Below, piece by piece: positions 36,626 through 50,075 of a DNA stretch of 64,000 nt (positions are counted from its first letter, which is position 1; the number at the start of each line of letters is the position of its first letter). Under the pieces are notes generated by a model, which was not told the DNA's origin, did not search any database, and saw only the letters and a program-made list of their open reading frames with translations. This DNA comes from Nymphaea colorata (Eukaryota; Streptophyta; Magnoliopsida; Nymphaeales; Nymphaeaceae). The position numbers were made by a program, and so were the translations under genes. The stretch is from NCBI RefSeq assembly GCF_008831285.2, contig NC_045145.1, positions 23,186,802 to 23,250,801 of the forward strand. Reading direction: 5' to 3'.

Positions 36626-38996
36626 GCTTTAATACGGAAAAAGTATTCAGTGCACTACATTAAATAATATACTCTTAAAAGTTTGACATGAAATGTGATT
36701 AAGCAGCTCTCAGCGCAGTAAACTGTTGCTGATCAATTTCAGGAAATGGGGTCTAGATAAGACAAGGACAAATTAGGATACAATGGAATGATGGACTAGA
36801 AGAACTTAAAGTTGTCGAATTTAAAATTGTTTCAGTAGAGGCATGCAATGTGGTAAGGATACAATGGAATGAAAGTGGTTTCTGCCAACAGAGCCTAGTG
36901 GACAGGGCGATTGTACGTGGAAAAGTATCCATGTCAACTATCTATTTACTTATATTTATGGTGAAGAAACCTCCAAGATGCAGTCTGCAGACATGGAACA
37001 GTTGGACCACAAAGATGAAAGGCACATCTTTTCTTTAAGTCCAATAAGAGAAGAAGAATATAGTTTACAGCAGTGACAGACAGCACTATAGGAATTTTTC
37101 CATCTTTGTTGAACCATACCTCAAGCTCCCAACATACCTGACCTATCACACTGCACCTTATTTTGCAGTATCCATTAAAAATGCAAGCATAAAAAACATG
37201 TGGGTGGGTGTCAATTGTTGAATCCCCTCCTTATATATCTCTCAATAATTCGACTTTGTTAAGCCCAGGATTGAACTTTTGACCTCCTTCAACTTGAACA
37301 CCTTGAGCTAACCCACTTAGAGAGTTGCATAAGAACCTTGTGGCTAACATAGAGCATGTGGTTGTAGACATAAACACTTAGATTTAATCGATTATCGTTG
37401 ATATTAGTAGTAGTTCCGTTATCAGCATCAGCCTGCAACGGGCCAGATTGATAGCCAACAGATATTTTATTGGCCTGTGGCTAAAACAAAATTGGACACG
37501 TGAAATTTGGAACTTCTTAATGTTTCTACTATTTTTAAATTGGTCTGTATTTATTTTTAAATAATTTAAAAAGAAAAAATAAAGTTAGATTGATATGGTC
37601 CAATTCTCTGTTTCCATTTGCAAGACCTGCTACCAATTGGCAGCATTCCCTGTCTCTTGCTCCCTCAATTTTCCTTTTCCTATTGCTTTGTTCTTTACTG
37701 ACAATCGCTCATGACCCTTAATTTTCTCACCTGGACATAATGTTTTTAACCAGCATTCTGTTCTTTTCTCAAAAAGATTAAGGAACTGCAACGAAATGCT
37801 AGGGACCATGAAGAAAATATAGTTTACTGCAGAAACATCGATATTAAAACATGAGGAGGCCTATATATATGGGCGACTATCTTAGCACATCCCTTTGCCA
37901 TCTCAGAATCCAATTTATGAAGTGCAAGCACAGTTCCAACTACTTGAAGGGACCATGACAAGTGCATGCCAGCGTGCAGGCAATAGCGGCAGTACATCTC
38001 CCACATGCATCAATATATTTCTTCTTTTTAATATATGTTCCATAGCTGGATGTGGCACCAAAATATCTTCCCAAGTTTCGTTTTTTTCTTCTCCATTTTC
38101 CTACTGAAAATCCTTAAAAGGTAGCGTCGTTAACTTTCTTGTTCGGTTATTCTTTTAGTAGAACATAATATATATGCTGTTACGCAGTCCGCAGACTAGC
38201 TTGGGCTTTTTGATGCAGTAAAGGGATAGATAATCTGAAAATTGAATTAGAGCGTGATGAAAATTGGTCAAATACAGTTTACATTGTTAAATACTGTACC
38301 CTGTTAATTAAATATGTGAGGGCGCCGATTATAAAGTCATTCATCATAAAGTCATTACCCTATGTAATGGAGGGGACCCTTCACGAGGGGAATGCACAGT
38401 CCTTCTTTATCGTGATTTGACAGATCATGTGATCTGCTCAACAAAGATACGGTCTATGCTCTTAAACGAAATTAACTTGGATTTCCTGTATTTCGGAAAC
38501 AGATGAGGAGAGATCCATTTGTATCTGGGTTTGAGATTTCACTTGGTTGGTCTCCACATTATGTAATTTTCTTGACAGGCATTAGGGAGAGCCATTGTCA
38601 TAATACAGTTCTGCCAAAAGAAAAAATCTAGAGTAATAAGAAATAAATGTGTTTCTGCCAAGCAACTCCGGTCAGATATTGGTTATTGCTTGTCGGGAAC
38701 TTGCTTACAAATTCTAAAGGGGCCTGGACATATTTGGACTCATAAGGGACTGAGAGTCCTTTTCTGTAAGTTTTAATGCATACATTCACGTTCCTCCCCC
38801 CCCGCACAAAAGATGAAACCAGAGTTGAGATGAAATAATGATCCCCATCCTTATCCAAATGAATCTTCCCGAAACCTGTTGGAAAGAAGAGGAAGTTCCT
38901 TGCTGCATTCTGCATTCTCCCTTACAGTATTCAGACTCTCAGAGGTTTCTGCAGAGAGTTTCTGCTAAAGCTGCATCTGCTTCCATCACTACATTA

Positions 38997-39473
38997 ATGG
39001 AGTCAACATTTGAATGCAGTGAGGAATCTGGGTGGACAACCATCTTGTGTGACTCTCTTAGTCAAAGTAATGATGGTGGTGACGGTTCTAATAGCCATGT
39101 AGATGATACTGAAGATGATGATAGCGGTGATTTTGGTGTTGACGATGAAGATGATGGCAGCTCGTCTTTGGCTAGTGATGCATGCTCCCATGCTTATAGG
39201 GACATGGAAAGCTGCTTTAGCCACAGTGGGCATTCAAATGCTTATGGTGACATTGGTGTTCAAGAAACTGATGGTGTTGCTACTGGTGGTGGCTTGTGGT
39301 ATGGTTATAACGATGAGGGTGGTGGATATGGTGGCGGTGGACGAAATTACAGTCTCTGCTGTGAGAGCAAAGTCGGCCGTGAGAAGGACAGTGGTGCTTC
39401 AGTTAAACCGGAGCAGGAAAAGAAGATATTTGCAGCAAAGTCTGAACTACAAATGCAAGCAAATGCTGCCAAG
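38997..39473 (+). CDS. SOB FIVE-LIKE (SOFL) protein, first copy, main exon
   Basis: A plant-specific SOFL protein; Arabidopsis members raise cytokinin levels or responses when overexpressed. This exon gives 159 codons from MEST and ends at AAG before a GTGAGC donor (phase 0). SOFL-A: EESGWTTILCDSL (9-21). SOFL-B: SSLASDACS (56-64), where the usual SDASSG is altered. Between them is an acidic Asp/Glu stretch. A third motif, GGRNYSL (114-120), is shared with the copy at 50076. The start is chosen by alignment with that paralogue; the frame is open further upstream. A short last exon is expected. One candidate is 39626-39703, after a good pyrimidine-rich acceptor ending TTAG, but its sequence is not confirmed by the paralogue. 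Confidence 0.82.
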
Positions 39474-39703
39474 GTGAGCACAGTTCCTTCTCTTGTACAT
39501 TTTACATAGAACAGCTGTGGCCATTGTTGCAATCAAACAAAGGAATGAGCTAATAGCAGTAGTGAACCTTTCATCCCGACCACAAAACGAAACTCCACAA
39601 AAGTTCTCCTGTTTTTCTGTCTTAGGCTTTTTCCCTGAGAGACAACATAGTCTGTGACTCTGTCAGTCCATCATATTTAGCCCATCCATGGATCTTGAAT
39701 TGA

Positions 39704-40357
39704 CCGGCATTGCCACTTTTATTGGATTGAAGAATACGTTCCATCTTTATAGTGCCATCTTCCACATTTTGAAGGATGGAGGGATCCTGCACCAGATCAA
39801 AGGCTCATGACGCAAAAATTCCTGCTGACTTCATTCACAGCATTATCACCATGACTGATGTATAGTAATATATTCTTCTATTTCTCACCACTGCAACTCC
39901 AACCAAGGATGGTCGTCCATTACCCTTTTTTTTTAACATTTTTTTTCTTCTTTCAATTGAACAAATTAACCGTTGGTGCATGACAGTACCATCTATTTGT
40001 TTGGTTGATTAGACAGAATCATGCCACACTTCTATATATCAATGTCAGCCATCACCGTGAATATACTGATCAGCACATCTACGGGCCTACTTTTACCTTC
40101 AAAAACCTGTTCGGGCCAGTCATAAATCGGTTCTTGGGGCATAGAATAGTGCCCTCTAAAGGTGATGATGATTAGATGTATGGCAATGTCCATTGATTCT
40201 TGTTGATCATGATACATGATGAAGGTGCTCATCCAGTTTTCTTTCTATTATTTAAATTCGTCTATAGTTGACAGAGAGAGGCCTTATAGTCTTAATTACT
40301 TTCATGCATGGTTAAGAGGCAAATCATGAAAGATGGAAGATGATCAGGACGAAAGGC

Positions 40358-40421
<64 letters not shown>

Positions 40422-42454
40422 TACACATTTTGTGTTCAAGACCGAACAAGAGAAAATCCAAACTCTCGAAGCCATGCGCATGTCTCAAAACAATGACTAA
40501 TGTAATCTATTCAATGACGGTATTTATGATCATTTAGCATATAAATTAATCACATATTATAAGTTAATATTTTGAACTGTTCCGCTCTGCTTGGACCAGG
40601 GACTGTTAGTGGACGATCACAATCATGGTTTGATTGTAAATTGCCAATTCGGTGAAGCTATCTCAAGGACATCCATTTTTGAAGCCTTTAAACACCAGGC
40701 ACAATCAGAAACGCCATATACGTTCAGGAAATGGTGAATTAATTAGCCAAAATACGCACGCAGTAGTAGCCTGTGGTATGTATAGGCTCTAACAATCTTA
40801 ATTTTGATTTCTTGGTACTTGAATATTGAATTTTATTGTTATATATTCGCCGATTAGTTTCATGTCAATTGTCTTTCAAGTGGGCATCCCTAATTACTTT
40901 TCAAATATCATTATATGTACATTAAACGGTTGTTTGGTGGTAGGGATGCATTACGACTATCTCATGAATCTGCCCAAAACATTGGAATAGATTCCTGAAA
41001 TAATAATTCTAGTGTCAGATGAACATACTGATCTGGTAAGGATTTGACTTATGATGAGACAGAAACTTTATATATTGACTTTATTGAACTGTATCGTAAA
41101 CTATGACATATAAAAAGATTTCACCCCTCCTTTTTGCCACTAGGAAGCCCCTTCATGCAACTTCTTTGTCATGAACAGGAAAAAGTTATCGGCATGACTA
41201 ATCAAGCTTTTATGTAGTCGTCAAATATATATATATATATATATGCTTTTTTTGCATGCAATGTCTAATTCATCTTGATCCAATAGCATGTTAATACCAA
41301 TTAATAATCAACCTTTTAGGTTTTAATATGTATGAAAAAATTGGGTTTATAGATATTTCACAATATTAATATTTAGATCTGGAGTCTGGCTTTAGTAAGC
41401 TTCGTAACACATCAGGTGTAAAATTTAAGAAATAGACTGCGTTTTTTTAATTTTGTCTAATTAATATAAAATATAAAAATTTTCAAATGCACACTTAAAG
41501 ATTTGGACACAATGAAAAGGCCCACCCAATTGCTTTCCAGAATTAATGCCATGAATACACCTATGGTTTTGTATGGTTTATACTTTATAGTCATGAAATC
41601 CATAAAGTAATTCCCCTCAATTAGTCCATTATTACCATTTTGCCACTTCGAAAATGTTTATCTAATCCATGAGTTTACATCCAATAAAGAAAAGTACGTT
41701 TTCGTTTACTAAATAAAACATACAATAACGATAAACTAGCTAACCTCGATGTAAATTAACAGTGAATTAAGATCATTGCTTATCCTTAACTAATTTCTGT
41801 AAAAGATTAAAGAACCAGATTTGTTTTAAGCGTGATCTAGTCTTCCTATCATATTAACCCCTACCTAAGTTAGTGATATATAGCCTGCTAGGGTTTAACA
41901 ATATCAAAAAAATCAACGAGGAGGGTTTTTGTTATGAACAAATTAATCGTTAGGTGTTACTTTGAAAATCACGAAATGAAATGATAAAACCAACTTTAGT
42001 CTAATTCCGGCAATTTAGATGTAAAATGAAATGCTCATTATATCGGCTTCGAATGCTTTTCGATACAACATCGTGGAGATATTTGGCAGCACGAACGAAT
42101 TTGCTCCCGTTTTAGTCGCCAAGCTGAACCACAAGGCAGTCAGCAGAAGGGGGAAACTTTCCACCAAAAAAAAAGGAAGAAAAAAAAAAAAGAAAACTCG
42201 GTTTTTCTTCTATTTCTCTTGCTAACTTTGATCATATGCATGCAAATCATGAATTATGTGAAATTGAACCACTTTATTCGACTTAATTACTTACTCCGTG
42301 CTTTTTTTTCTTGAAAGAAATGGCTTGACTGTGCTCCTAATTCATATTGATATTTCACGAAAAAAAATTTCCTTTACTTATTGATGCCCCTTAAAAATTT
42401 ATAATTCTATAATTAGTGCCCTTTAGCTTCTTTTTTTTTTTTTGGCTTCCCCCT
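39704..42454. other. Intergenic DNA
   Basis: No supported gene. A compound (TC)n(AC)n microsatellite is at 40363-40420 and a (TA)n run at about 41226-41243. The open frame at 40340-40537 is mostly repeat-derived. Confidence 0.5.
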
Positions 42455-42754
42455 TGATGTGGTGTAATGAGGAGTCTGATAGCTACTTAATAGACTTCTC
42501 TAATTTTATAAAGGTATTATTGTAATTTTATTGTTTTATGGGTGTTCCCCTAATCCCCATGCTTAAGAGGAGCGATTATCTCTTTTATTCTTGTTTTTGA
42601 GTTAGTAAAAAGCCTTGTATGGCCACGGATGTAGGACAACTTTAGTTTCCAAACCACGTAAAAATCCTTTTTCTTCTTCTTCTTCTTCTTTATTTTCTCT
42701 TCTCTCGACATCATGAATAGGAGAGAGAGAAAGAGTGAGGCCTCGTTCCTAACA
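42455..42754 (+). mobile_element. Solo-LTR-like sequence, copy A
   Basis: About 300 bp, beginning TGATGTGG and ending CCTAACA. It shares GGAGTCTGAT, ACCACGTAAAA, TTCTTCTTC and CTCGTTCCTAACA in order with 45218-45496. The AACCACGTAAAATCC...CCTAACA end is characteristic of plant copia LTRs. No clear target duplication is seen at its edges. Confidence 0.6.
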
Positions 42755-43169
42755 CAGTTTAGTTACTGCAGTTGCATAATTCCAATCTGTAAGCGGGCTA
42801 CAAAAGTCAAAGGATGCATTAGATTTGGGTGGCTTAGAAAGTGGAGATTATTTCTGAAAAGAGTGATCGACCAATTATTATTTTTTAGAAGCTTCAAACT
42901 ATGTCAGGTGAAAAGACAGACAGTTGAATGGGCACAAAACTCAGATACATACCTACCGTTCATGGCTTCAACAATGTTTTCTATCTCACAACAACTGCTG
43001 CTTTTTCAGAAACTTTCTCCATGATTTTGTAGCTCCATTCTTCAGTCTTGGAAATTAAAGGACTTCCAAATTCAGCCACAGAACACATCTGTGCAGGAAA
43101 AGTTTTGGTTGAGCATCCTGTTTTACGTAGGGGGTTTAGGAATATTAAGTCTAATAACAAGTGGCAGAG

Positions 43170-43345
43170 GTGGACACATGTCTAGTGGCAGAGCCACAAG
43201 GTGTCCACACCGGCCTCACAAAGTTTATTTATTTTTTTAAGAATTTGTGATATTTGATTGTTGATATATATAGGTTCGCCTAAACGCATTAAAGTTATCG
43301 AATTAGTGCTTCCTCCAGCCAAAATTTCTGGATCCGCTAGTGCTC
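43170..43345. repeat. GGCAGAGCCA-type repeat, copy 1
   Basis: The ends TAGTGGCAGAGCCA and TCTGGATCCGCTAGTG form an imperfect inverted pair. The right half (TATATATAGGT, CCTAAACGCATT, CCAAAATTTCTGG) matches 60270-60345. No coding capacity. It is probably a non-autonomous DNA element; a target duplication could not be fixed. Confidence 0.5.
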
Positions 43346-44756
43346 ATGGCTGTATTGGGGGTGAACATAACCGATACCCATTTTTCTGTGGCAGCAGGAG
43401 AACATGGGAAAAGTTGATTTTCTGTGATGACTTCCTGTCTGCAGAATCAGTTTACTTGTATAGAGCAGCAAGTTTTTTTGTCATTGGAGAACTATGCTAC
43501 TTGTGTTAGAAATAATCAATGCATTATTCCATTTTATTATAGCTTTAGAGTTTAGCCACAAGTCTGACTTTACATTAGCATGTCTGCAGATGCAGTATTT
43601 CCATTTAAGCCCAGCTTAAGTTTTAAATACCTTTAAGAGGAGCAGAAGTATAAGTTCTACATATTCTTAAGCGTTGCACCATCGTTTGCATTCCCAATTT
43701 GGCATCATTTAGACACCTCTTTATCTTTTTCAAGCTTTTAGTTTCACTTTCAGTATTCAATAATGACTTGAGAAATAAATACATGGCACATCATAGTCAA
43801 GATTAGACTGTGATTCATCTTAGTACTTTATCAAAACTATTATGATTATGAAAAGGTAATCATTTTAAGACTTTGGTTGCATAGTTTGAGGCTTTGAGCA
43901 GCTATAAGTTATGTCAGGTTATAGTTTTTAAATCTCAAAAACAAAAATCACATATTGGCTGCATATTTCTGCGTCATTTAAACTGAGGCCATTGTGACTG
44001 TGATTGTTTCTTAGTCTTAGTTTTTAAATCAAAAGACTGGTCGTAGGCGGTCTTATTTTCAAATTTCTATCATAAAGGTTGTTTAGCAAATGAACAACAC
44101 TATAAAAGCATTGACACATAAACTATATATAGTTCATGTAAACTTGATTATCAATCATTTACACCATACTCATGTTGGCAAATTAGTCATCTCTACTCTT
44201 ACCAATATGAAAAGTACTGATTCGCAATTCCAAATTCTTTTGAAGAATTCCTTTGAAGTTTACAAAATGATTAAGACCCAACTTTCATTTTCCTTCTTTT
44301 CAAGGTCGATTTCTTGCAAATTTGGTGTTTTGCAAAAGCATATATAAACAACCTGAAAACGAAAATCTTATGGAATATAACATTAAAAGATTGGGCTGAT
44401 TTACTCGCTATATTTATTCATTAATCTACCATAGGTTCACCCATGCATGTAGGCAAAGGTAATTGATAAGAGAGAAAGAGATCAGAGACTAGACATGTTC
44501 ATTATGCACTCCTTACATATTCTCGCTTAACACATTCGGTGGTCATCTCCAATTTTGAAAGCCTTGAAAATTTTGCAACCTTTTGAAATGTAGATAAAAT
44601 TTTGTAAGCTAAAATGACTAATGATTTAATTCCTTGCAAGAGAAGATCTACACATTCACAAAGTACGACCTTTTTATTAGTTCTCATGTTTTCTAACAAG
44701 CATGGAGCTCATTTAACACCCGCATATTTAGCTAAAGAATAGGTATTTGAGTGCAC

Positions 44757-44758
<2 letters not shown>

Positions 44759-44827
<69 letters not shown>
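44759..44827. repeat. (TA)n microsatellite
   Basis: About 34 uninterrupted TA units. Confidence 0.95.
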
Positions 44828-44832
<5 letters not shown>

Positions 44833-45217
44833 GCATGCTAAATTTTGTTGTGTGCAAATTTAATACTGTATGTAGATGAAAATTGTAATTTTTTATGCTA
44901 GTAGTATTTATGAAAGTTGTGAACTATTGGTCTTAATTCTTCATAAAACTTATACATGCATTTCAGTGAATCAATCCAAACAATGGTTCTCAGTAACAGT
45001 TTTATACAAGAGAGAGAGGGGAAACACGAGAAGCTATAGCCACTATGAGCCACCCAATCAAGTTGATTAAATATCTTATAAATTGCTATACAATATTAAC
45101 CTTACAAAAGCAACCTATTGCAATATCAAAGTTGATGTGTCAAGGCATCAAAAACTGAACTAGATCTAACATAATTGCACATAGGGTCTCCAAATTAAGC
45201 TCTTAAATAAAGGTTAT

Positions 45218-45496
45218 TGTTGGAGTGTGGAGTCTGATCTATACTTAGGCTTCCCTAATTTTCCGAAATTTTTGGTGGCTTTTATGTAGTATTTGCTCTA
45301 ATCTCCTTGGGGGGGTGGGGGGTGGTTGGGTGGTGGTTATGTTTCTTGAATTCTTGATCTTTCTGTGATAGTTAAAAAACTCTATGCAGCCATAGACATA
45401 GGAGAACTTTGTCTCTAAATCACGTAAAATCCTTGTGTCTTCTTCTTCATTTCTCTTGGAGTTGAGCATCAGCGAGAGAGGTCCTCGTTCCTAACA
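45218..45496 (+). mobile_element. Solo-LTR-like sequence, copy B
   Basis: About 279 bp from TGTTGGAG to CCTAACA (TG...CA). It is homologous to copy A at 42455. It is flanked by GTTAT (45213-45217) and GTTGT (45497-45501), a 5-bp duplication with one mismatch. No primer site or retroelement coding sequence lies beside it, so a solo LTR is the simplest reading. Confidence 0.65.
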
Positions 45497-45501
45497 GTTG
45501 T

Positions 45502-46062
45502 ATCACATATGGAACATTTGACAAACTGCATGACACCTGCGAGTTCATATGACCTTCCATGAGGGAGAATTTGGATGCACAACCTCACGGACATCAATAA
45601 AGTATGGCCGATATGCTGAGTCAACAATATGTAATTCAAATTGGCATATGATGAAGTGCCATTCTCATTATCACATGCACTACATATGATCCTTGTTTTC
45701 CTTTATTTCTTCATCTGAACATGCATAATTTGAACCCAATTTTATATGAAATTTATTGTTGCACCTTGTTAAAGACGTGAATGCATTAATATTCGATCCA
45801 ATTACATGAAGGCCACTAGGCCAGGTGCTCTAGTATTTTCACATTCAATATGCATGTGCTAAGGTTGTGAAGACAATATACAGTCGTTTAATATTGGATC
45901 TGGTGCTTCCAATTGCATATATTTACTGCATCCTGCTTAAAGAGCTTAACTACTGTTGATTTTTTTTTGTTGTAAATTGGACCTTCAAGAGACCTTAAAA
46001 AGAGCTAGAATTAGATGATTGATCAGTAGACAAACTCTTTAGCAATTAGAAACAAATGGGTA

Positions 46063-46098
<36 letters not shown>

Positions 46099-49000
46099 GC
46101 GTTTCTTTAACTGCAAATTAATGACATCTACATGCTCACCCTGCCCAAGAATACTGACAATTAAGAAAAAATATTATGTAAACTACGTACGTACATTGAC
46201 CACATGTTTCCCAAATAAAGGAATGCCAACAAAAAAAAAAACTCAAATCAACGGAGACAAAGGATTACATTGCCTCAACAGTTTCTTTGTTCTTGTGCGC
46301 CGGAAAGAAAAAGCAATTTATGCTTAATTTATTTGCTTTTTCTGCATATTAACTGGAAGAGTTTCTCTATCATAAACAGTTATCAGCTGACTGTGTTCAA
46401 ACTTTTACTGATTGTTTGTTACCGGTCAGTAATAAGTACTTCTTTTGTACTGGAAATTCAACCTTACAATTTTAAGCTTCCTTGCTTGTGTCAACTTAAG
46501 CTGAAATTGTCCTATTTCACTACTTCTAGTCATGTTTCATGTATTGAAATCACCGCAGGAACTTAATTAAGCAAGCCTACTCAATTCTCTCGCGCTTATG
46601 CAACGACTCCAACATACTTATATCTGCACGAAGCTTGCCGATGACCTTGTTCATTTGTCTTTGTATTGAAGATTCTTTAGCTACGCACACCTCTTTTCAA
46701 GATCGCAAGGATCAGAACCAAACGAATCATGATCAACCATGTTCGACCTTTTTGCTGTCGAGGAAAGGTCCATTTTTTAATCCTTTGTGAATAATAAAGT
46801 GTGGCAGAAAAACTTCCTTGCTTGGATTGAGAAAGTTGCCATGAAGGTTAGCATAGCCCAGACGTTTGGCTGTACTTTCTTGTGAATGTTAAGTTCTGTA
46901 TCTACAATGGATGAGAATTAACTTTCTATCTCTGTGAAAAAAAATTTGGTATCTTTTCATTGGTGCTCGACATTTTCAACATTTTGTTCCCTTTCTCCCT
47001 GTTTTATTTTTCCATGTGTTGGATTAACAATAGCGGAACCAACAAGTAGGTTTGCTTCATGGCACTATCATAAAGTCTTAAGTAAATCGGAAGATGACTT
47101 CTTTGAGTTATTTGCCGTCAACCTTGATCGTTAATTGTTCTTAATAAAAATAATCTTCCGCCTGAATGTTTTTGGTCCCTCTGTCAGCAGTTCTACAGTC
47201 TGTCATATATAGTTTTGGACTTTCTTTTCATCCCTCCTCTTCTTAATTGTAAACAGGAGGGAACTGAATCAAAAACATAAATAGAATAAAAGATCGTCCT
47301 TGTTAGAATGTAGCAATTTTAGGGTCTTAGTGAAGGTGTTTTCTCTGATTGCAGTGAAAAAAGAGGCTTCGTTCCATTTATAAATGAAGTTTCGCTGCTA
47401 AACAATGAAGTGTGTGTCTTATTCTTTATTGTCTTAATGAATTGTAGCCTTTCCATTTTCCAAATCTTTTGTCCATGAACAAGAATTCCCTTGATGAGTT
47501 TTTTTTCTTTTTCGAAAATCAGATTTTGTAACCTGGTCATATGCAGCATCTACTGTCCTCTCATAGCATTCACAGTTTCTTGGAAATGTTACCATTAAGG
47601 TACAAAACAGTAACTACAATTAAGGTACAAAACAGTAACTACAATTAAGGTACAAAACAGTAACTACAAAATTGTATGCTTTCTGCTCTCCCAAAGAAGA
47701 AGGAAGTTTCATATATTCTAAAAAATGGGGTCACATGCGATGACTTGAGGCCCAGATCTTCAACGACATAAATTTAAAAAATGGGGTCAACCCGACCATT
47801 TTGTGAGAAGAAATCCAATGATCTCAGGTATATATGGTAGCTAGCTTATCTTCGCTCATTCAATCGCAAGGTGGCTGCATGAACACGAAACATGTTAAGA
47901 TCCTACTCATTGGTTTCGAAGATTCAGCCTGTGTGACGCTTCAAGATGCCGTCGCAATCTTGGACGAGTGGAGCCCTAAAAGGATGTTGTTACCTTTCAA
48001 CTGTTACAGTCATGGAGAATTAACAATCCAAATTTCTTCAAATTCCGAAGAGGACAAAGTTGGTCAAACAAATGCAGAAATGAGCTCTGAACGGCATGTC
48101 AGATTAGCCAATGACATGAGATATGAGATGATTGGGAATCTCTCTCTCTCTCTCTCTCTCTCTCTCCTGTAAAAGGGCTCCAGTACTGACCCGAGAAATA
48201 ATTTCCTAATTTGCTAGTTCACTATTCCTTCTTCTGCAATTTTAATGCATTCGATCGGGTCTCAACCTAGAATCCTTGGGTTCCAGAACCAGATATATCC
48301 GGCCTCTCTGCCCCACTTTCCTGTGGACTCCAAATCCATGGATTTATTTGCTTTATTTTGAGAATCTCAGACTCGTGTTGGAATGTCACCAAAACCCGGG
48401 TTGGTCTAGCTTCGAACATGACATCGTGTATGCAGATTCCAAGACCTTTAACGCAATAAGAGAGAAAAAGAAGCTTAGATTTTATGTCACGAATATGCAT
48501 ACAACATATCACTTGGCCCAAACAACTTGTTAGAGTGGTGTTTTCTTGAGAGGGGTACAACTGATTGGGCTGGCTAGCTGGTGAAAGTCCAGTAATTAGT
48601 CTGATTCCTGCGAGTAGTTTTAGACTGCAAACAGTAGGTATAAGGCATTCAGTCAATGGGTATATTGTTCTCTACCTGAGTCCTAAAGCAGCTCTATACT
48701 CTAGGGTTGAAGGGTTAGATGCATCTTGAAGGGAAGGGGAAGAGGCTTCGCTCCATTACATACCCAAACTTGTTAAAATGGTGTTCTTATCTCTTTGCAT
48801 TAAAAGAAGGCAGATCCTTATTGGAATTGACATTGTCTTGGTTTTAGGTTTGACAGACCACATCCAACTCGGTGGAATATATATAACTGAAACCCTACTT
48901 TTTTGTCGGACCCCATTTTTAATTGGTGGACACATCTTCTTCATCACAAAGCGTCTTAGCTCACTGGTCTTTGAACAAGTTTCAATGCGAGATTTTCCAA

Positions 49001-49938
49001 TTTATAGAAGGCAGATTGGGCGTAGGACATGGATCTGTCTGCAAAAGGCTATGAAAATTTTTCAATAAGGTTATGGAAGATGAATCTATCTGCAAAGGGG
49101 TTAGAAAAAAGACAGATGGTATTAGCCATACCAATTGATTCAGACCTTGATATTCAAAATCTGCAGATTTTTGACATGAACTGAATGCACCGATTTTTAC
49201 AGCACTTGGCGCAGATCACAAAGATCAATATCAAATATGCAATTCTTTACAAAATAGCGGTCCAGTTGTATAGGCTTTACAGATCAACGCTTGGAGTTTT
49301 TTCCTTTCCTTGAGGCCAAGACAGTGGGGAGTCCACCCTCTTCGTAAGCAACGAAAAGGCAGATGCAGGATCTGCTGCATCGTGGATAACTGAAAGAGAG
49401 CATGATAAATATGCAAGATCCCCAACTATCTTTATGGAAAACAAATAGCCGAGCAAGCAACCCCAATCAAAGAACCATAAATATAATATTAACGAGGATC
49501 TCACATTTGGCTGAACTTAAACACTTTTTCTTACACCAATCAGCTTGATCCAAAAGTATCTGGGTGGAGTACTGAAACTCAGATGAAATTGGATCCCTGT
49601 AGCCGACCCCAAAGCCAGTGTTCTTGTACTATAGCATAGCATGCAATACGGCAATCTTCTTTTTATTTTTATTTCTTTGTGGGTCAATGGTCTTTGACCA
49701 ACAGCTTTTGTCATACACCAGCAATGGCAATTGTCCTTCAGAAAAGGCCAGTGTACTACTTTAAAGAAGAAAACAGATGAAAAGGGAAGGGCCAGCAGAG
49801 TTGTGCCATAAAGCTGCCTCTGATTTATTTTGTCTTGTCACTTCAAGGACCCTCCTTTGGCCTATCCTCATCCGCAAAAATTCCTTCTTTCCTTTTCCTA
49901 TGGGATCTATCGTAATATTTTATTGAGAGAGGAAAAGC
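45502..49938. other. Intergenic DNA
   Basis: No supported gene. The frame at 47834-48172 ends in a (CT)n run and has no recognised domain. A (TA)n run lies at about 46066-46096, a 25-bp triple repeat at 47594-47668 and a (CT)n run at about 48140-48166. Confidence 0.5.
47594..47668. repeat. 25-bp minisatellite, three copies
   Basis: ATTAAGGTACAAAACAGTAA begins each of three virtually identical 25-bp units at 47594, 47619 and 47644. Confidence 0.95.
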
Positions 49939-50012
49939 AGAGAGAGAGAGAGAGAGAGGGAAAGAGAGAGAGGGAGAGAGAGAGCATGGATCTAAACACA
50001 ACATTCCTTTAG
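49939..50012 (+). promoter_or_regulatory. (GA)n leader tract and short uORF before the second SOFL gene
   Basis: A GA-rich tract (49939-49985) is followed directly by ATG at 49986, which opens an 8-codon frame (MDLNTTFL) ending TAG at 50010-50012. It ends 63 bases before the SOFL start at 50076. Whether it lies in the transcript is inferred from position only. Confidence 0.4.
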
Positions 50013-50075
50013 CCTTGTGAGTTTGATGTATCTTTGTGCTTTTGGAATATCAGGAATCCCTTTTGCTCTTCATTT

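Larger units (their letters stand above)
30371..38996. other. Long intergenic interval
   Basis: No protein gene could be supported. Short frames at 33844-34349 and 34413-34754 (- strand) and 35533-36262 (+ strand) have no recognisable domain. Microsatellites lie at 31413-31463 (CT then TA), 33906-33932 (TA), about 35930-35965 (GA-rich) and 36579-36623 (GA). A small direct duplication is at 34738-34866. Confidence 0.45.

Noticed and set aside
39103-39477. A 124-codon frame overlapping the SOFL exon
   Set aside because: It is a shadow frame of the Asp-rich SOFL coding sequence, rich in Met and Val because GAT/GATG repeats are read out of frame.
42455-45496. One LTR retrotransposon bounded by the two LTR-like copies
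   Set aside because: No primer site after copy A, no matching outer target duplication and no gag-pol between them.
47594-47668. CRISPR-like spaced repeats
   Set aside because: The 25-bp units are directly adjacent with no spacers and the genome is a plant's; it is a minisatellite.
50014-50053. A 5' UTR intron in the second SOFL gene (GTGAGT...ATATCAG)
   Set aside because: It would be under 40 bp, shorter than plant introns normally are.
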